From Haematococcus lacustris (Eukaryota; Chlorophyta; Chlorophyceae; Chlamydomonadales; Haematococcaceae): a DNA stretch of 64,000 nucleotides. Position numbers and translations under genes: made by a program. Positions 32,101 to 43,999 of the stretch are shown one piece after another (the stretch's first letter is position 1; each line of letters begins with the position of its first letter). The stretch spans positions 8,281,823 to 8,345,822 of the forward strand of contig JASKMD010000031.1 of NCBI GenBank assembly GCA_030144725.1. Reading direction: 5' to 3'. The notes beneath the pieces are model-generated. The model worked only from the letters and a program-made list of their open reading frames with translations, did not search any database and was not told the origin of the DNA.

Positions 32101-35100
32101 GCCTGTAAAACTCGTGTGCCGTGTGCCCGTGTGCCGTGTGCCACGAGGCCGTGCGGCCCGTGTGTGACCAGCACTCGAACCCCACTGCCACTGTGTCCCA
32201 TTGCACAGGCTACTGTGATGCATGCCACTGCCCTGCGCATAGTTCTGCATGGCCTCGTGCTTGCTTGCTGCCCGCTGCCCACCCAGACTTTTGTGTGGAA
32301 AGCGTCCCTGAGATGGGCTACGATGCTCGTGCTGTGCCCATACGCGGCGAGCTGCTGCTGCGAGGGCCCTGCCTGTTTTCCAGCTACTGGCGTGACCCGG
32401 TGGGCACCAGGGAGGTGCTGGATGAGGGCGGTTGGTTCCACACAGGTAGGGGTGGGAGGGGTGCAATGGGCGTGGGGGTGGGAGGGGTGCAATGGGCGTG
32501 GGGGTGGGAGGGCTTTGCAGTGGCTAGCAATGGACTTGTGAGGGAGAGAGAAAATTGGTCCAGAGGCAGGACTGTGTGGCTGGTAATGACTGTCAGTAAG
32601 GCAGGCGAGGGTCAGAGTTTGAAGATAGAGGCGGGAAGGGGATGCCGTTTGGAGGTAGGAGGCTGTGAGGAAGGGTGGGAAGACGGGTGACAGGACAGTG
32701 AGGGAGGATGAGGAGGGACGGTGGGTGGGTTGCAGTGTAAGACCATGATAAGTGCGGCTGGGTGCGGCACCGCCATCCTTTGTTCATGCCGTGTTGCACT
32801 CAGGCAACTGCTCCATGGCATTGATCTCCAGATGCATGCTGCTTTGCCACCAGGCCCGTGTTAGCTGCATCAAAGCTGTTGCCTTCACTTATTGCATGTC
32901 AGTCCCTGTCTGTGTAGCAGCATGGCCTGGCCCGTGTTGGCTGCGCTGAAGGTGTTGCCTGCACTTGATGCATCTGAGTCAATGTTTGCCTCAGTCCCTC
33001 TCCGTGTGTCAATGAGGCTGTGCCAGCCCAAGTGGTGAGAGGCAGACTGTCCTTGAGGATGTAGGCTTTGAAAGCAGAGACAGGATGTGGCTTATGGTCG
33101 AATTGTGTGACCCATCTGTGTGCATGTGTGAGAGGTGGCTGGTGCTAGGTATGGCTAGGTGTGGGCATGCGGTGGTGCTGGTGGCCATGGTGCAGGGGAC
33201 ATAGTGGAGGTGGTGGAGCCCTCAGGCGCCCTGCGCATCATTGACCGCAAGAAGAACCTGGTCAAGCTGGCTCAAGGTGGGCGCAGGCGGGGGGAGGCAG
33301 GGACAGCAGGGGGCGCAGTGGGGAGACCTTGCCTGCCCAGCAAGATACCCCCAGCAAGATACCCACAGCAAGATACCCAGCAAGATACCCACAGCAAGAT
33401 ACCCAGCGAGATACGCAGGGTCAGGGCATGTAGGGCAGGTGGTGGGAGCAGGCCACGCCCCCTCCAGATGGCAGCTACTCTCTTAACGCATGCCGGCTCC
33501 CACGCGGGAGTAGTCTTCATGTTCTTTGGGGTGCTGGGGCATCCTGCCCCGTCATGCCCTTTTTTTGCCTCAATTGGTATCGGGGGTGATTCCGCAACGA
33601 ATGGAAGGTCACAAACCCGACCCCACCTACCGACGTAATGGTTTCAAACCCACCTACCGACGTTGGATGGATGACTCACGCCTGTCAGCGAGGGTGTAGT
33701 CTTTCTTTCTTTCTTTCTTTCTTGGGGGCTGGGTGCGTGCCAGCCGGGTTGACACTGGCCTGGCCTGGCCCCAGCACGGCACTGACCCCAACTTCTTACT
33801 CTTTAGGGTCTGGGCAGGCTGTGCCCTGACCCCCATGGGAATGGCCCCCAGTGCGCCTGGGTGCTTTAGCCAGGCCAGGCCAATGTCAACACAGGGCCAG
33901 CTAGACAGGCTGTGTTCTGGTCTCGAGCCACAAGCTGGGCGGCCCCAACCAGGACATGTGGTGGTGCGCTGCCCCTCGAGGTCTTGACGCTGCGCTCTGG
34001 CCTGCTGAACCGAGTGTTTCAGCTAGCCAGTGGGCAGGGGAGCATGAGAGCAGGGGAGCAGGTGTGCCAGTGAGGTTGAGGCAATGCAAGCCTGGTCCGT
34101 AAGCTGAGCTGAGCTGCAGACAGCCAGTAGGCCCAGCCCCCAGCATGCTCACCCCCTCTCCCTCCCCCTCCCACCGCCTCCCCACACACCCCACACCCTC
34201 CTCTACCCCCCTCCTTGGCCTGGGCCCCCCGTCCTCCTCCCAGCCCCCCCACGCCACCTTGCCCCTGCTGACCTCTCCCGCAGGGGAGTACGTGGCCGTG
34301 GAGGCGGTGGAGACCTGCCTGCTGGGCCGCACCCAGGACATGGTGCAGGCCCTATGGGTGTACGGGGACCCGCTGCAGCGCCGCTTGGTGGCGGTGGCCG
34401 TGCCGCACAAACACTAGTGAGTGCCACCCCAAGGGACCTGCACTGTCGGCCCAGCTGTACCGCACCGCCGCCTGGCTGCTGCCCCTGCTGCCAGTGTGAC
34501 GTGCCAGCCAGCTGGCCTTGGCGTAGCCGCCCGCTGCTCCTGCTGGTGTGGTGTTTGGGGTGGGTGGGCAGGCGGGCGGGTTGTCCTTGTGGGGCTGCTG
34601 GCCCTGCTGGTCTTGCTGGCCCTGGTGGCTGAGCCTGTAGAGCCTGTAGAGCCCGGCCCCACACCTTGGCCGACCCTGGCCCCACACCCTTGCTGCCTGC
34701 AGCCTTCAGGCCTGGGCGGACCGCGTGAAGGTGGGCAGTGGTGAGGGCGGCAGCGCTGAGGGTGGTGCAGGGGGCCTGGGCGCCTGGCAGCGGCTGTGTG
34801 CCTCACCCGATGCTGCGGCCCATGTGCTGGAGCTGCTGCAGTCAGCAGCCAAGGCCGCACAACTCAACAGCATCAGCACGCCAGCGGCAGGTGGGTGCTG
34901 AGGGAAGGCAGCGGCGGGGGAGGGAGGGGGAGACCTGGTGGCGTGTTGGAGGGTGGTGAATGTGCACCAGCTGGCGGTGATGGTGGGGTGCATGGGGAGG
35001 TGTCAAGGGAGCCACCCAGGAGCCAGTGCCTCTTGCCTCTTGCCTAGTGCCTCTTGCCTAGTGCCTCTTGCCTAGTGCCTAGTGCCTAGTGCCTAGTGCC

Positions 35101-35531
35101 TAGTGCCTAGTACCTAGTGCCTAGTGCCTAGTGCCCGCTGGTTGGTGAGGCCCTTGAGCAGCTGACCCAGCTAGGCAGTGACTGGGTCCAGTTGGGCTGG
35201 TCCAGGTAGGAGCCCCTGCTGAGCCTAGTAGGAGGCAGTCAGCCAGTTAGGCCAGGCAGGCAGTAACTACTCCTGACCCAGCATTGGCCCTACCCTATGC
35301 CCGACAGCATTACCCTAGACCACTGGGAGCTGCCGGGCTGTTGGCCCCAGTTCAGTTTTCAGCATGGTGGCGGCGGCAGCTGGTAACAAGCTAGCAACAA
35401 GCTCCTTTGTTGGCGAGTGGGTCGCAGTGCAGCGGGCCAGTGGGTTGATGAAAGCTTCAGCATGGCGCACCGCACTGCTGCTGTCATGGGGGCACTTTGG
35501 ACGCTGGCGCTGCTGCTGCTGCCCCTGTTGC

Positions 35532-35569
<38 letters not shown>

Positions 35570-35746
35570 AAATGAGTGTTGAGTGTGTGCATGCCCTGGT
35601 GCTCACCGGCTTGTGCAGTGCACTTGGAGCCGTCAGAATGGACGCCTGAGACTGGTCTGCTGACCCCCACTCACAAGCTGAAGCGCCATGCCTTGAGGGC
35701 CCACTACGCAGCAGCCTTGCAACGCATGTACAGCACACTACCCTGA
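26171..35746 (+). CDS. LACS: Long-chain acyl-CoA synthetase (17 exons)
   Basis: Activates long-chain fatty acids to acyl-CoA with ATP and CoA. Exons read from frame, splice sites and family motifs: 26171-26385, 26462-26541, 26800-26951, 27249-27318, 27448-27578, 28422-28819, 29164-29548, 29841-29971, 30173-30275, 30738-30803, 31033-31079, 31357-31445, 32287-32445, 33196-33276, 34284-34416, 34703-34890, 35619-35746. They sum to 2556 bases (851 residues plus TGA) with all phases matching. Landmarks in order: [10 protein letters not shown]; the AMP-binding P-loop [66 protein letters not shown]; and near the end [10 protein letters not shown]. It is longer than the usual 650-720 residues because of insertions, chiefly about 90 Pro/Gly-rich residues in exon 6, which could instead hide an intron. 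The intron after 30275 has a GC donor. The start ATG is the first in frame near E-I-E-P-A; an upstream exon is possible. Confidence 0.9.
27655..27893 (+). repeat. CCCAGCCCTACC minisatellite
   Basis: About 40 imperfect six-base units (ccagcc, cctacc, ccatcc) in the intron between exons 5 and 6 of the acyl-CoA synthetase gene. Confidence 0.9.
30291..30332 (+). repeat. ACC microsatellite
   Basis: Near-perfect ACC run just after the GC donor of the acyl-CoA synthetase gene (intron after 30275). Confidence 0.85.
31955..32160 (+). repeat. GTGCCCGTGTGCC minisatellite
   Basis: Clustered units of cgtgtgccgtgtgcc and relatives in two blocks (31955-32035, 32110-32165) inside the long intron before exon 13 of the acyl-CoA synthetase gene. 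Confidence 0.8.
33345..33412 (+). repeat. AGCAAGATACCC minisatellite
   Basis: Five units of 12-14 bases, alternating with and without an extra ac, in the intron between exons 14 and 15 of the acyl-CoA synthetase gene. Confidence 0.88.
35035..35135 (+). repeat. TGCCTAG 7-bp tandem repeat
   Basis: At least ten copies of tgcctag, the first ones interspersed with tgcctct, in the last intron of the acyl-CoA synthetase gene. Confidence 0.88.
35519..35569 (+). repeat. CTG microsatellite
   Basis: CTG run with a cccctgttgccg interruption, about 50 bases upstream of the last acyl-CoA synthetase exon. Confidence 0.9.
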
Positions 35747-36116
35747 CATGCCCCACTCCTGGTCACCCAGTGCTGTGCCCGGCCGTGATGCGACCCAAGA
35801 GTGATGAGGTCACTCATGCGGTGGAGGCACGCTGCCACGGAGTGTCAAGCTTGCATTCAACCATGCACCCCGCCCTCCCACCCACACTCCCTGTTACCAA
35901 CGCGGGACAGGCTCCGGCAGCACAGCCAAGACGGTCTCAGGGCGCGGGGTGGACCCTGTGTGCACGCCTCCACCCCGTATGCTAACAACTGCTTGCACCA
36001 GAGCTGAGTATAGCTTGGTGGTACCGCTGTCCCTCCTGCTCTTGCCTGGCTGGCTGGCTAGCTGACTCCTTGGCATCCTGCTCTTACACTCATTCACTCC
36101 TGCTGCTGCCGCTGCT

Positions 36117-36151
<35 letters not shown>

Positions 36152-37440
36152 GAATGCTTGAGAATGTTTGACGCTGTACTTGTGTTTGCCTTGCGCTGTC
36201 ACTGATGCATTGCTTTGTCCTGGTAGTTGAGCTTGTAGCCCAAACCCTGCTGCTCCATCCCCCCTCCCCCCTCATTACGCTTGCCAGGACCATGCATGAT
36301 AATCTCCATGTGGGCAGCAACAAGCATGGCATGCATGTACCACACATTGCTCGAGTGTCATGGATTGAACCTCCCATGCACGGACACGGGGGGCTTCGGG
36401 ATTGCATGAAACTGCATGCAAGGGCATGTTGCCGCTTGCATTCATGGTGGGGATGGGTGTTGTGCAGCAGTGGCTGGACACCTTGTTCATCATAAGAGTA
36501 AGGGTTGAACCTGAGCGTCATCCTGGCATTGTCTGCTCCTGTGCCCGCAACGTTGCACACTACGGGGAACGGAGTGATGATGTGCTACAGCAGACTCGGT
36601 TTAGGTCATGTAGATAGTGTTGCAAGCTGTTTGGCCATGCAACATTCGCCGAGGCCAAGACAGCACCTGCTTGTAACTGTCGACGAGGGCTAGTCTCTTG
36701 AGTTGCATTGAAGGATGGTTGTGTGCATGTGCCATTGAAGGGAGTGGTAGTGGAGGCACCACATCGGTTTAAAACGATTTAAAGGGATAGCTGGTAGGCT
36801 GATAACGCCCTTGGTGATGCTCATGCTATGGCTTGGGTTGAGATGAGTGTGACAGGATGTATGCAACGATTGTTGGTGAACCGTGTAAGCAACCGAACCG
36901 TACTGCACCTCATCTGTACTGAACCCTGAGTAGAACAGCGGATGGGTGTACCTGTATCCAGGAACAGGACCAGCATCAGCAGTCTGTGACACTATGAGAG
37001 TGTGCCATGTTAAGCTGTGTCGGCTTGTATCAGTGCATGTTTATCATGCCCAACTGGTTTGTCGCCCAATCAAGCAGGCAGCAACACGCACGAAGGGCAC
37101 AGGCAAGGGTCAAAACAATGTAGGGCACACCAGAGAAGCAAACAGTTATTGAAAAACACATATCTTCCTTCAAGTGCCTATGTGCAAACGATGAAAGCCA
37201 CAGGGAAGGGCAAGCAATCGTACAACAAACCGACTGTACCACAGCGTCTGCAATCCTTTCGCAAACCATGCTGGGCGACAGGATTGCATCGTCTCTACCA
37301 CACTGGTTAAAGTCGAAGTCGAAGTCGAACTTCGACATGACCAGGTCTAAACTCTGATGACGGACATGTCGGGGGGTACAGAAAAGAACGAGGCGGTCAA
37401 CGCAGGCGAGGTCCCCTCTTGGCGTTACAGTAAGCTCCAC
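35747..37440. other. Intergenic region, no gene recognised
   Basis: 3' flank of the acyl-CoA synthetase gene. It contains a CTG run (about 36107-36136) and TGTAA motifs (for example near 36672), which in green algae serve as polyadenylation signals; I cannot say which is used. No conserved frame. Confidence 0.45.
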
Positions 37441-38029
37441 TGCCCGAGTGCCGTCCCTGTTCTATGCTCACATCACACAGCCTGCTCATGTGCCCCAGGT
37501 CCTGGCAAGCACGCAGAGCAACCAGTCCATGACACCCACAATCACGGCGTCAAAGCGGAGGCGGTGTGTGCTGACATCACCCAGGCAGTCTTCACCCATC
37601 AGCTACGCAGTGAGTGGGTCATGTGCTAAAGGTCCACATCTCGATTGTGCGTCATTACCTGTGCGCCTGAGGGCTGGGCTGTGCATGGCCTGTACCCTTG
37701 GACCAGGCTCGAGCGCGTACCAAAAGCACCTGTCTCGCACCTATGATGTTGAAAAGCACCGCCTGGACTATTCCATGGCCGTCATGGTGAGCGGACAGCC
37801 TCAGGGATATGTTCAGCAGCCGGGGCCTGGGCTCAATCACCATGGCAGCCACTGCCCCCAACCATGCAAACACAGCGACAGGCCACAGTGGCAGGTCAAT
37901 GGAGCAGTGTGCTCTGCATGTGTGCCCCACACGTTGCTGTTGTCCGCACAAGCGCTGGTTGTGTGCTGCGCTGCTGGGGCCTCCACCACCACCGCCACCA
38001 CCACCAATGGTGCCTCTTCTGCTGTGCAG

Positions 38030-41000
38030 CGGGGCAGTGCTCCTGGCCACCCCCCCAGCTGGCTGCAGCGGCAGCTGGACTCACCGCTGCGCTTCAGCGT
38101 GTACAGCACCCTGACCCATGCGGAGCATTCCCCGCTGGCCCAGCTGTTCCAGCTGTTCTCCTTCTCAGGTGCCTGGGGTCGCACAGGGCAAGCCAAGGTG
38201 TCAGGGTCCATGGCCAGCCATGCACATGGCTCACAGCAGCATGCACAACACTTGGCATCACAGTCCGGGGTGTGTTGGGCTCCCATGTGCCACTGTGGCG
38301 CCCATGGGCCTTAGCAGGACAAGCCATGGCTGGCAGCATGTTCAATGCATTGGCATAAACTGCCCCATGACCCGTAGCAACGACCACTACTGGCATGGCA
38401 TCGCTGCAGAACATAGGTGCGGCAGGGCAGGTGGGGAGGGCTTGTGTCCTCAGGGGTAGGACCCCTGTGCCCCTACCATGCAGCTCCTCGTGCGACTGCC
38501 TGAGGGGGCCAGGGGGCTGTGAGGTGTCTGAGGACCACAGCCTGGTGGCTGGGGCCTTGCCAGCCGCGCCCTGGTCAGGGGTGAGGGCGGTTGGAGAGTT
38601 GGGAAGCAGGAGGAGGGGGGGCCCAGGGCCGGTGAGTGAGTGCTTGTAGTATGCAGCAGTCATGGTGCTTCCATGGAGCACAAGGAGAAATAAATGGCCA
38701 CAGGCTGTGGCGCTTCTGGCCCATGCTGCCCATGTATACTTTTGCGCAGTCATAGTCCTGTCTACGATCACGTTCTGCTTGGAGACCATTCCCTCCATTG
38801 AGCAGGGACCGGCACTCAAACAGCTTGAGTGAGTTGTCGCTTAGCTGGCCCTGCAGCCATCATCCTTGCCGACTGGCATCATTGTCATCATGCATCTCTG
38901 CACTCTTCCTGCACCAGCAGTGAAGCACAGGGATGTCCTTCTTGCTGCAAGGCTGCAACTTTGAGCCAGCAGCACAAGCACAAAGCTGTCTCTGCACAAT
39001 CCTCGCACACTGCCAGCAAATTGCTATTGCATAACCTGCCCATAGCCACGCCACCTGCCCCTGCCATGTTATTGTTATAACCAGAACGATGTTGCCACTT
39101 GCCCCTGTCCCTGCCTAGCCAGCTTTGCCTAGCTATGGGCCCAGTCACCCTGCTCAAGCTGCCCACCCCCTGCCCACAGGGTCGTTGACTTTGTGTGCCT
39201 GGGCTTCTTCACCTTGGAGTTCCTCGCTCGCCTGCTGTGCTGCCCTAGCCTGTGGGACTTCGCGCGCTCCGCCCTCAATCTCATCGATTTTGTGGCCATC
39301 TTCCCATTCTACGTGCAGCTCATTGTCGCGGCTATGGGTGTCGACGCAGACTCTGACAACACCCGCATCATCCGCCTCATCCGCCTACTCAGAGTGCTGC
39401 GGCTCCTGCGGCTGTCTTCGCAGGAGGTGGAGGTGGCGGGAAGGTGGTCAGCAGATCCACATCAGGTGCTCGGCAGGTGGGGCAGGTGGAGGCAGGCTGC
39501 CCAGGTTGGCTAGTGTGGCAGCTTGGTGCACATAGGCATGGACACGTATGTTGGACAGCAAGCAGTGCGTCGGCCCAGGTGCGTTGCCTAGTACGCAGGT
39601 GACAGCCAGTGCGCAGCACAGTGGCCAGTGGCCCGTATGGCAATGCTGGCGGCTGGCAACATGCCACAACAGACCAAACTTTCCGTAACATCACTTGATG
39701 ATGTTTGTAGAAAAGCAGCAGGCGTAGGGGGTACAGAGATGGTAGGCATAACTTTGAGTACTTGAGCATTCTGGACAATGATTATCCATCAGTGTGCATG
39801 TGCCCCATTTTGATGCAGCTTTCAGGAACTGAACATCGTGGGCGAAGCCCTGGTGGGCTCCCTGGACGCTCTTTCCATGCTGGCCATCCTGCTGGCTGTG
39901 CTGCTGACCACCTCTGCGTCCGCCCTGTATTTCATCGAGGGATCCAATGGCCAGTCCCCGCTGAACTCCATCCCGCAATGCATGTACTTCGTCCAGGTAT
40001 CGGCTGGCACCGCATGTGTCCCTCTCTTAGTAGGCCAGGCTAGCTGACTAGCTGTCCAGCTGCTGCCGCCGCCGCTGCAGGAGGGTAAATGCAGCTGATC
40101 TTGGCCCTGGGCTGTTTCCTGACTGTCACGTCATCCAGGGCTGCTTGTTGTGGTAGCCCTCTCTCCATGAAGTGACACCGCATAGAGTGGCTAGGAGCCC
40201 AGTGACCAGGGACTTGGGCCAGCTAGACAGGCCAGGCTGAGGCCTCATGGCTGACACACACAGGGCCTGGTGTCGTCCACCCACCAGCTTGCGCACCATA
40301 TGCAGGCAGGTGCAAGCAATGCAGTGCCTTTGAGCCGGTGTGCATCACAACCACCCTAACCACCATCATCATCATCACCATGGTCACCGTGCAACAGGCA
40401 CCACAACAGGCTCCTGGCAACCAGCCAAGCTTAGTGTCGCCCTGGCCTGGTGGTGCTGCAGACCACCCTGACCACCACCGGGTACGGGGACCTGACCCCC
40501 AGGACCTATGCGGGCAAGGCGGTGACGGGGGTGCTCATGGTGTTCGCCCTGGCCTTCCTAGCGCTGCCCATCGCTGTGGTGGGCGCCAAGTTCTCCTCCG
40601 CCTGGACTGCGCATAAGGACATACGCAGAGTGCTGCAGAGATCTCGCCAGGTGGGCCACTGCTGCCTGCCCCGCTGCCCGTCCTGCTCTTGCTCCATGGC
40701 AGGCGATGGTGGCCAGCCAGCCCACATACCCACAGCTTCATCAGGCGCAACCTGACCTCCCCTGCTTGCTGGATGGTAGGCGGCCTTGCCCTTGGCCTAG
40801 CCCTTGTGCCCTTGCCTCACAGCCTTGCTACCTTTGCTGGCCTTGTTATGACCTTTGCTGCTAACCCGTCTTCACACCATCCCCTCCTGACCATCACCAT
40901 AACCCCTCATTGCTCCCCCTACTACCACCGCCTCCCTGATTGCCCCTCTAGTGACCTTATAAAATGAAACACCCCTCACCAGTCGCTGTCATCAGATGCA

Positions 41001-42232
41001 GCTGACACCCCTCGCTGCCTGGTGCGGCAACCTGCCTGCCCCTGCACCCCAAAGGGCTCATGAGCTACAAGGGGGCGTTGCACAAAGTGGCAGGCATGTC
41101 TGGCAGTGGGCTGAAGGAGGGCCTGCTAGACAAGCTGGAACAAGCCGGGCCTCATTATTCCGGCCACGTCCCTAGCAGGCCTTGCCCAGCCTGTCTCTGG
41201 CTGTCCTGCTACCCTCCACCTCAATGCCCTGCCACCTCACCCCACCTCTGGCTGCCCTGCAACCCCCCATCTCAATAAGACTAGCCCCCCACTGAAGACC
41301 CCCCAATAAACCCCCAATAAGACTAGCCCCCTACCGGTCTATCAGCCCTCCCTGCCATTGGCTGCCCCGCGGCCCTTGCTGCACTGCAGGTGTGGAGTGA
41401 CCGGGCGGCCCTGGAGCAGCAGCTGGAGCAGCAGCAGCAGGCTGTGCAGGACGTGGTGCAGCTGAGTGAGAGGTGCCAGGCAGCCCTTGGGACGGAGCTA
41501 GCTGCGCTGCGGGAGGGCTGCCACCGCGCCCGGCTGCTGTACCTCAACCTAGCGACAACTACGGCAGCAACCCAGGTGCAAACCCCTGCACCTGGCCCCC
41601 TGCACCCCTCCTGGGCCCCCACCCAGCTGGTGGTGTTTCCGTGCTGGTTATGAGTTGGCAAAGTTGCCTCCCCTCATTACCCAGTCACGAGGCTGTGGTG
41701 CCCACCATGAGGCACCATGAAGCATGGACCACATGCGCTCATGTGGCCAGTCTGTGCACTGAGCCATGCGCTGCACTGCAGAATGGGAGGGGAGGGTGCC
41801 TTGACGCTAGGGGTGGGCCAGCCGCTTGACACTGCCAGACAGCATTAGCTCCTCACCTCACCGTTCTCAATGCTCGCGTGGCCATCAACGCCCTGCCAGT
41901 GCAGCTTAGGTGCACTAGGGGCATGATGGTTGAGTTGCACATGGCACTTAAGTTAAGGAACTGTGTGGCATCCCTTTGCCATGAGCTGCCTTGACCTGCC
42001 CATGCCTATCATGCAGCCTCGCGAGTGGCAGCTGCAGCTGTCCGAGCTGCGAGGCGCCTGCACCGCCCTGGACCACCGCTTGCGCCAGGCCCGGGAGCAG
42101 TGGCAGCAGGTGGAGGCGGCTGCAGCAGTGTGTGAGCGGGCCCAGGCTCAGGGTCTGCCGCATGGCTTGGAGGAGCTGCACCAGCACACCACCAGGCTGA
42201 GCGCGGTGCAGGCCAAGGCAGCGCTCGCACAG
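38030..42232 (+). CDS. Voltage-gated K+ channel, Kv type, with C-terminal coiled coil
   Basis: Conserved exons: 38704-38828 (S1, I-V-L-S-T-I-T-F-C-L-E-T-I-P), 39180-39426 (S2, S3 with N-L-I-D-F-V-A-I-F-P-F, and S4), 39826-39996 (S5, pore helix start), 40462-40650 (filter T-T-T-G-Y-G-D and S6), then 41390-41575 and 42017-42232, which are Gln/Glu/Leu-rich heptads. Splice phases agree from 38704 on. S4 has six Arg exactly three residues apart, as expected for a voltage sensor. The pore spacing from S-I-P to G-Y-G-D equals that of animal Kv channels. A preceding exon-like piece, 38030-38168, could be the cytosolic N-terminus, but its phase does not fit 38704, so an exon or the exact boundary is missing. 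The start and the 3' end are not resolved. Four such subunits should form a plasma- or ciliary-membrane pore. The ligand or partner of the coiled coil is unknown. Confidence 0.85.
38312..38405. repeat. Short dispersed repeat (partner 44520-44612)
   Basis: About 95 bases, from gcaggacaagccatggctgg to ctggcatggca, match 44520-44612 in the same orientation. Here it lies in an intron of the K+ channel; the partner abuts the 5' side of an exon of the minus-strand membrane protein gene. Confidence 0.75.
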
Positions 42233-43990
42233 GTATGTGACCATGCCTGATTCATGCCCTAATGGAAGGGTGGATGCATCATGTGCATGCGTGTGCATGC
42301 CCTATCCGCGCATTGTTGCTAGACCCATGCTCAGGAGTATCAGCTAGTAGGGTTCAGCACAGTTGAGCAGTGCACAGCAGGTTTGATGCAATGCAGAACA
42401 GGGTTGAGCACAGCCGAGGAGTGCACACTAGAACAGTGCACAGCAGGTTCCTACGCAATGCAGGACAGTGCACGTGCAGCTCATGGCAGCAGCCCCTGGG
42501 TTCAACACAGCCCTGTGCCGTGTAGTCATTGCATGGCCAGGCTCCTCCCTCGTAAGCACAGCGAGCAACAAGTGTCAATGCATCAAGCAACAAGGCTGGG
42601 TGATAGCGCCAGCCTTGCTGCCTTGCCATCATCAGCTTTCTTGATGTGGTGCCTGCACTGCTGCAGGGGGTGTGGGACTAAAGTTCTGACACCCTCTTCT
42701 GACACCAAACACTTGGAGCGAAGCAGCCAAGTGTAGCTGTGTCACTCCTCGAGCTGACAGACGCTGCCATTTCCATGTAGCATTACCATCTTTAACCCAG
42801 CGATCCTCAACACCTTAAGCATAGCAGCTCAATGGATGGGGGTGTTGGCGCTGTGCAGAACCATCAGACAAGCACACACTGGGCAGGTGGCAGACATCAG
42901 GGTCACACATGTCTGCCACGTGCCCAACATGAGGACCCCCGCACTGCAGGCACAGCCAGACATACCTCATACACTGTCACTAAGACATGGACAATAGTCC
43001 TGCATGCAACACGTTCAAAGCCCTAAGGCATAGCACTAGTCATGGCTGGGTTCATTGCACACTGCGGTCTGAGGAGGCTGCTGCCCAGAAACCGTTCGAA
43101 TGCTCATCTCGAGTGAAAGGCATGTTGGATTGTTCGTGTGTGTATGAGAGGAGGCAAGGGGTCACCAGACAACGTCTGTTGCACCTGAAGCTGGGTTGCA
43201 TGCCCCTCAAGTAGCTGGAACCCCCCTCACTGGTGAAGGGGCTTGGCTCCATGTGCCGGCCTCAGTATCAGCAACCTGTAAACCTGCGGATGCTCAAGAG
43301 TGACAGATGTTGCTGTGAGTGACGACGTTTGTCTGACCCGTGCCGGGATACAGTCGTGATGCCATTCCTGCATGCTGACATCAGTGATGCGGCTTAACAA
43401 AGTTACATAATTACTTACTTACACCGTGTAACTACGTAATCACGCGTGTAATTACATGCAATTACGTACTATTACATGTGATTCTGCATCACTGGCTGAC
43501 ATGCATCAAACCTGGTGTGACAGCCTCGAAGTGTCACCACCGGACAACAGGAGATGTCTTGGGAGAAGAGGAGTGTTCATGCTGTCCTCAGCCGTGCTTC
43601 CTCTCCTTCCTCAGCTATTCTTCCTTCTTCCCTCTTTCTCTTCTTCCTCAGCTGTGCTTTGCTTGCCAAGACTACCCTGACAGCTGACAGCCTAGCTACA
43701 CTCCACAGCAACTGATACAGCAAGGCTGGAGATCAGAGGGGCAGGGAGATGCACCAGGCACGTCCCCGCTCCCAACTAGCTCAGTGCACGTCACAAGGCA
43801 GGGCCCGGTTCCCATGGCGTGGCACGGTGCTCATGTGCGCAGGCTGGCACACATGGAGCACAGACTGCTTCCTGGCTGCACATGGCTCACTGTGCCTTGC
43901 CGCTTGAGAGCAGGGTGCAGCCTGCTACACAGCCAGGGGGTCGGCGGCGCCATGCTTCACCATCCTGGCCCCCCCAGGCAGCGCATCAAA
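42233..43990. other. No gene recognised
   Basis: Possible 3' part of the K+ channel gene. Bases 43400-43485 are a local AT-rich tract of attac/gtaat words in both orientations, which could fold. Short open frames show no conservation. Confidence 0.4.
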
Positions 43991-43999
43991 GCCCTGACT

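Noticed and set aside
38240..38420. Minus-strand A-L-N-M-L-P-A-M coding similarity between 38.3 kb and 44.5 kb
   Set aside because: A good acceptor at 44520-44522 places this stretch outside the exon, so the similarity is better explained as an intronic repeat.
41057..41145. Possible extra K+ channel exon (M-S-Y-K-G-A-L-H-K)
   Set aside because: No acceptor gives a matching phase, whereas 40650 joins directly to 41390 in frame.
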